A DNA stretch of 64,000 nucleotides from Bradyrhizobium valentinum (GTDB lineage: Bacteria > Pseudomonadota > Alphaproteobacteria > Rhizobiales > Xanthobacteraceae), in the NCBI RefSeq assembly GCF_001440405.1, contig NZ_LLXX01000141.1:58834-122833 (forward strand). The letters run 5' to 3'. Shown piece by piece: positions 61,850 to 64,000 of the stretch. A model generated the notes under the pieces. That model did no database searches. It was not told where the DNA came from and saw nothing but the letters and a program-made list of their open reading frames with translations. Positions within the stretch are counted from its first letter, which is position 1. Each line of letters starts with the position of its first letter. Made by a program: the position numbers and the translations under genes.

Positions 61850-62239
61850 ATGACCGAAGAAACACAACATGCGCGTCCACTCTCACGAGTTCGCGAACCC
61901 GCAGACCGTGAGCAAGACGCTAGCCGCCGCACTCTGCTGGGATTGCCCTTTCTCGCAGAGGCGTCTTTGGCTCCATTCGCCACGGCGACCACTTTAGTCC
62001 CACCCCCCGCTACTGCCGCCACACAACCGCCCAACACATATACTGAGCCGCTTGGCACGAGCCTGGAAGGCTGGCCGTATCCTGGCCCCCTCCAATTCCT
62101 GCCGCTGACCATGGAGGGCCAACAGGTCCGGATGGCCTACATGGACTTCCGCAGCCCAATTCGGTGGCAAATGACCCACGACGGTCATGAAAAGGCAAAG
62201 GTCGGCATCGCCGGACAACAATGGATCAGCATAAAATGA
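61850..62239 (+). pseudogene. Truncated alpha/beta-hydrolase leader fragment
   Basis: A 129-codon frame with AGAGGG before the ATG. It has an Arg-Arg signal-like segment (SRRTLLGLPFL). It then runs LEGWPYPGPLQFLPLTMEGQ and VRMAYMD, the usual N-terminus of a family of exported alpha/beta hydrolases. Immediately after MAYMD the sequence diverges and stops, before the nucleophile elbow and the rest of the catalytic domain. It is probably a deletion relic. Confidence 0.6.
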
Positions 62240-62275
62240 ACGATTTGATTATTTCAAACTGAAAGGCACATTGCG

Positions 62276-63027
62276 ATGACCAAGATCATAGTGCTCGGCG
62301 CCTCGGGCGCGATGGGTAAGCACGTTGCTCAGCAAGCCGTTGATGCCGGACATGAGGTTTCGGTGATGGTGCGCACACCTTCCAAACTGCCCGCATCATG
62401 GCGGGACAAGGTCAAAGTGCACAAAGCCGATATTACCACCCTGTCTGCAAATCAGCTCGGAGCGCTTCTGGGCGGTGACGATGTTGTCATCAACACCGCG
62501 GGTCTGGTTAGCGACGGCGACAGATTCGTCACTCTGGTAGCACATATTGTCAGTGGCCTTGAGACCATTGAGCCGGCAAATCGCCCGGTGGCGTGGTTCA
62601 TCGCGGAGCAGGTCTGCTGGACATTGGCGACACGCGGCGTCGCGGATTGGAGCTGCCGTTGATCAAGAAGACCTACTGGCCGCACGGCGAGAACTTCAAG
62701 CGGCTCGAGGCATCCACACTGGACTTTCGCCTGCTCTGCCCTGGCCCGATGGTGGAGGACGCTGCTGTCGGCCTGGAAAGGTTGCGCGTCGCCATAGACC
62801 GATTGCCTGTTCAAACACCCGCTGCAGTCAAGTGGTTGCCCGATTGGCTGCTCGTGCCGATCTTTGCCTCTCGTGTGCCAGAAATGATCATCCCCTACGC
62901 TGACGCGGCGGCGCTGATGCTGAACAACCTTGAACCCGGGAATGCGATGTCACGCCATCGCGTGGGTTTGGCTTTGCCGGTCGGCATGAAAGGTAAAAAG
63001 GAGCGCTGGACGGCACGCGCGCCCTGA
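62276..63027 (+). pseudogene. NAD(P)-binding NmrA/SDR-like reductase, frameshifted
   Basis: The first part reads MTKIIVLGASGAMGKHVAQQ, with the dinucleotide-binding loop, up to ANRPVAWFIA. The expected continuation GAGLLDIGDTRRRGLELPLI is in the next frame, caused by the loss of one G at about 62604-62606 (GCGGAGCAGG instead of GCGGGAGCAGG). The second part ends RVGLALPVGMKGKK at 63027. Apart from this single base the gene looks whole, about 250 residues. It could be a recent mutation or a sequence error. Confidence 0.75.
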
Positions 63028-63309
63028 ACAGAGCACAACCCCACCCGGATGGAGTGTCGCCTGTTGGCAGATTGTGTTGAAAACGTCTTTTCCGCCTTCA
63101 CAAAAACGGCCACGGACCTTCGCATCGCCCCTAGCGAGCATGCAGCGGTAGAAACGTCCAAACATCGGCCTTTCGCAAGATTTTGGCAGCCTCTCAAATT
63201 TCGACTTTTTCAACAGTATCCGCCAGAAGCGATCACTCGGTATCGGCATAGCGTCGTTCCGCCGTGGCTCATATTCGCGCTTCAATAGCAGGCTCGACAC
63301 AACGCCGCC

Positions 63310-63761
63310 CTAGTTTCGTTCCTTTCGGCCTGGCACGAGCGAGAAAGGCGTGGACTCGCTCTCGAATGATCCTCCGCTCAAATTCCGCAAATACGCTCAG
63401 CATCTAAAACAACGCCTTGCCGGCGGTGGTCGAAGTATCGAGTCCTTGCTGGTCAAGGAACAGCCCAACTCCCTTTTCACGAAGGCTTTGGAGAATGTCG
63501 AGCAGGTCGGTGAGCGATTGACCGAGCCGATCCACTGACCATGTCGCAACCATGTCGAGCTCTTTCGCGTTTCATCGTTCTCATCATGGCGTCAAGCCCA
63601 GGACGTTGATGCCTGCCCTTGGCGCCGCTGATGCCGGCGTCTTCGTAGACTTTCCAAATCTCCCATCCCGACCTACCGGCCACAGCGCTCAACTCGCGCA
63701 GTTGACTTTCGGTGTCCTTGGATGTGCTGACCCGTAGACAGATGGCGACGCGCTTTTTCAT
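63310..63761 (-). pseudogene. Serine recombinase (resolvase/invertase) relic
   Basis: On the minus strand MKKRVAICLRVSTSKDTESQ carries the catalytic Ser in RVST. It continues RELSAVAGRSGWEIWKVYED and AGISGAKGR. After a frame change near 63560 come DMVATWSVDRLGQSLTDLL, FLDQQGLDTSTTAGKALF, an in-frame TAG near 63405, then MLSVFAEFERRIIRERV. The C-terminal helix-turn-helix is lacking or lies beyond recognition. It marks past mobile-element activity at this end of the window. Confidence 0.8.
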
Positions 63762-63945
63762 TGAGTTCTTCTTTGCCGGAGTCAGCATGCTCCTTCCATT
63801 TAGCTCAGCGAAGGGAAATAGCTCAGCGAGCGCGTGCATCCGCACGCGAGTTTTAAAATGGGTTTTCGGTATACCCGGAAGATGAGGCATGGGGGTGTGT
63901 ATCGGGACTAACAGAACGACGGCAGTCGGCGGCGCTGGCCAGTGG

Positions 63946-64000
63946 TCACGAGAAATCCTGCCTCAAAGTGGCGGCGATCTGTTCCAGCGCCCAGTCGACC
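63946..64000 (-). CDS. Possible C-terminal end of a gene entering from the right edge
   Basis: On the minus strand the last bases of the window read VDWALEQIAATLRQDFS and then a stop. Only 17 residues are visible, with no family hint. It may simply be an open frame by chance. Confidence 0.25.
   Translation of the reverse strand, partial: VDWALEQIAATLRQDFS

Noticed and set aside
63790..63825. A tRNA-like TTTAGCTCAGCG string
   Set aside because: No acceptor stem, anticodon arm or T-arm (GGTTCGAAT type) sequence surrounds it.
63849..63870. TTAAAATGGGTTTTCG near the right end as another copy of the element
   Set aside because: The second half site is broken (TTTCG) and it lies beside the resolvase relic with no clear promoter context.

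Overview
The window looks like the chromosome of an alphaproteobacterium of the Bradyrhizobium / Rhodopseudomonas / Afipia group (Nitrobacteraceae). It is GC-rich. It carries an FDH3-type formate dehydrogenase set with DUF3305 and DUF3306 proteins, an alphaproteobacterial RpoH, a DUF3551 protein, a cyo quinol oxidase operon, and a very large kinase-ATPase-histidine kinase protein of a type common in this group. No rRNA, tRNA or CRISPR array was seen. Species cannot be decided from the sequence alone.

Layout. 0-6.2 kb: a membrane formate dehydrogenase operon (alpha subunit cut by the window edge, beta, cytochrome b gamma, DUF3305, and a DUF3306-TorD fusion). 6.2-13.1 kb: a small Cys-tailed secreted protein, an fdhD relic, two paralogous sensor kinases, a response regulator, rpoH and small secreted proteins. 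13.4-18.9 kb (minus strand): an RND efflux pump, its adaptor and a Thr/Pro-rich secreted protein. 19.4-24.4 kb: cyoEABCD. 24.6-32.6 kb: Dps, a lactate/malate-type dehydrogenase, an FMN reductase, a CrtC-like protein, a SoxC-type sulfite dehydrogenase with its cytochrome, and more small secreted proteins. 33.0-37.0 kb: a periplasmic oxidation operon (DUF2231 protein, PQQ sugar dehydrogenase, SrpA-type catalase, cytochrome b561, cytochrome c). 37.1-38.2 kb: pseudogenes that mirror the 6.2-6.8 kb region. 38.4-41.9 kb: an orphan pqqA, a multicopper oxidase, an AhpD-like protein and secreted proteins. 41.9-44.1 kb: mostly decayed DNA. 44.1-49.6 kb: a peptide-type ABC importer with a permease-ATPase fusion. 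50.0-55.5 kb: an 1846-residue kinase/ATPase/histidine kinase. 55.9-64 kb: a GlcG-like protein, kup, a glutathione-independent formaldehyde dehydrogenase and a string of broken genes ending in a resolvase relic.

The most unusual signal is regulatory. A 16-bp element of the form (C/T)TAAA-N6-TTTA(G/A) occurs 16 times, and every copy found lies between genes. Most are 45-135 bp upstream of a start codon, and two places hold tandem copies exactly 20 bp apart. It precedes a sensor kinase, the response regulator, rpoH, the RND pump, dps, the FMN reductase, pqqA, the DUF2231 operon, kup and most of the small secreted proteins. This suggests an undescribed envelope or oxidative stress regulon, plausibly run by the OmpR-family regulator encoded here. 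The second theme is decay: two fdhD relics, a truncated HU, pieces of an MFS transporter, a hydrolase, a reductase and a resolvase, and a relic of the giant kinase.
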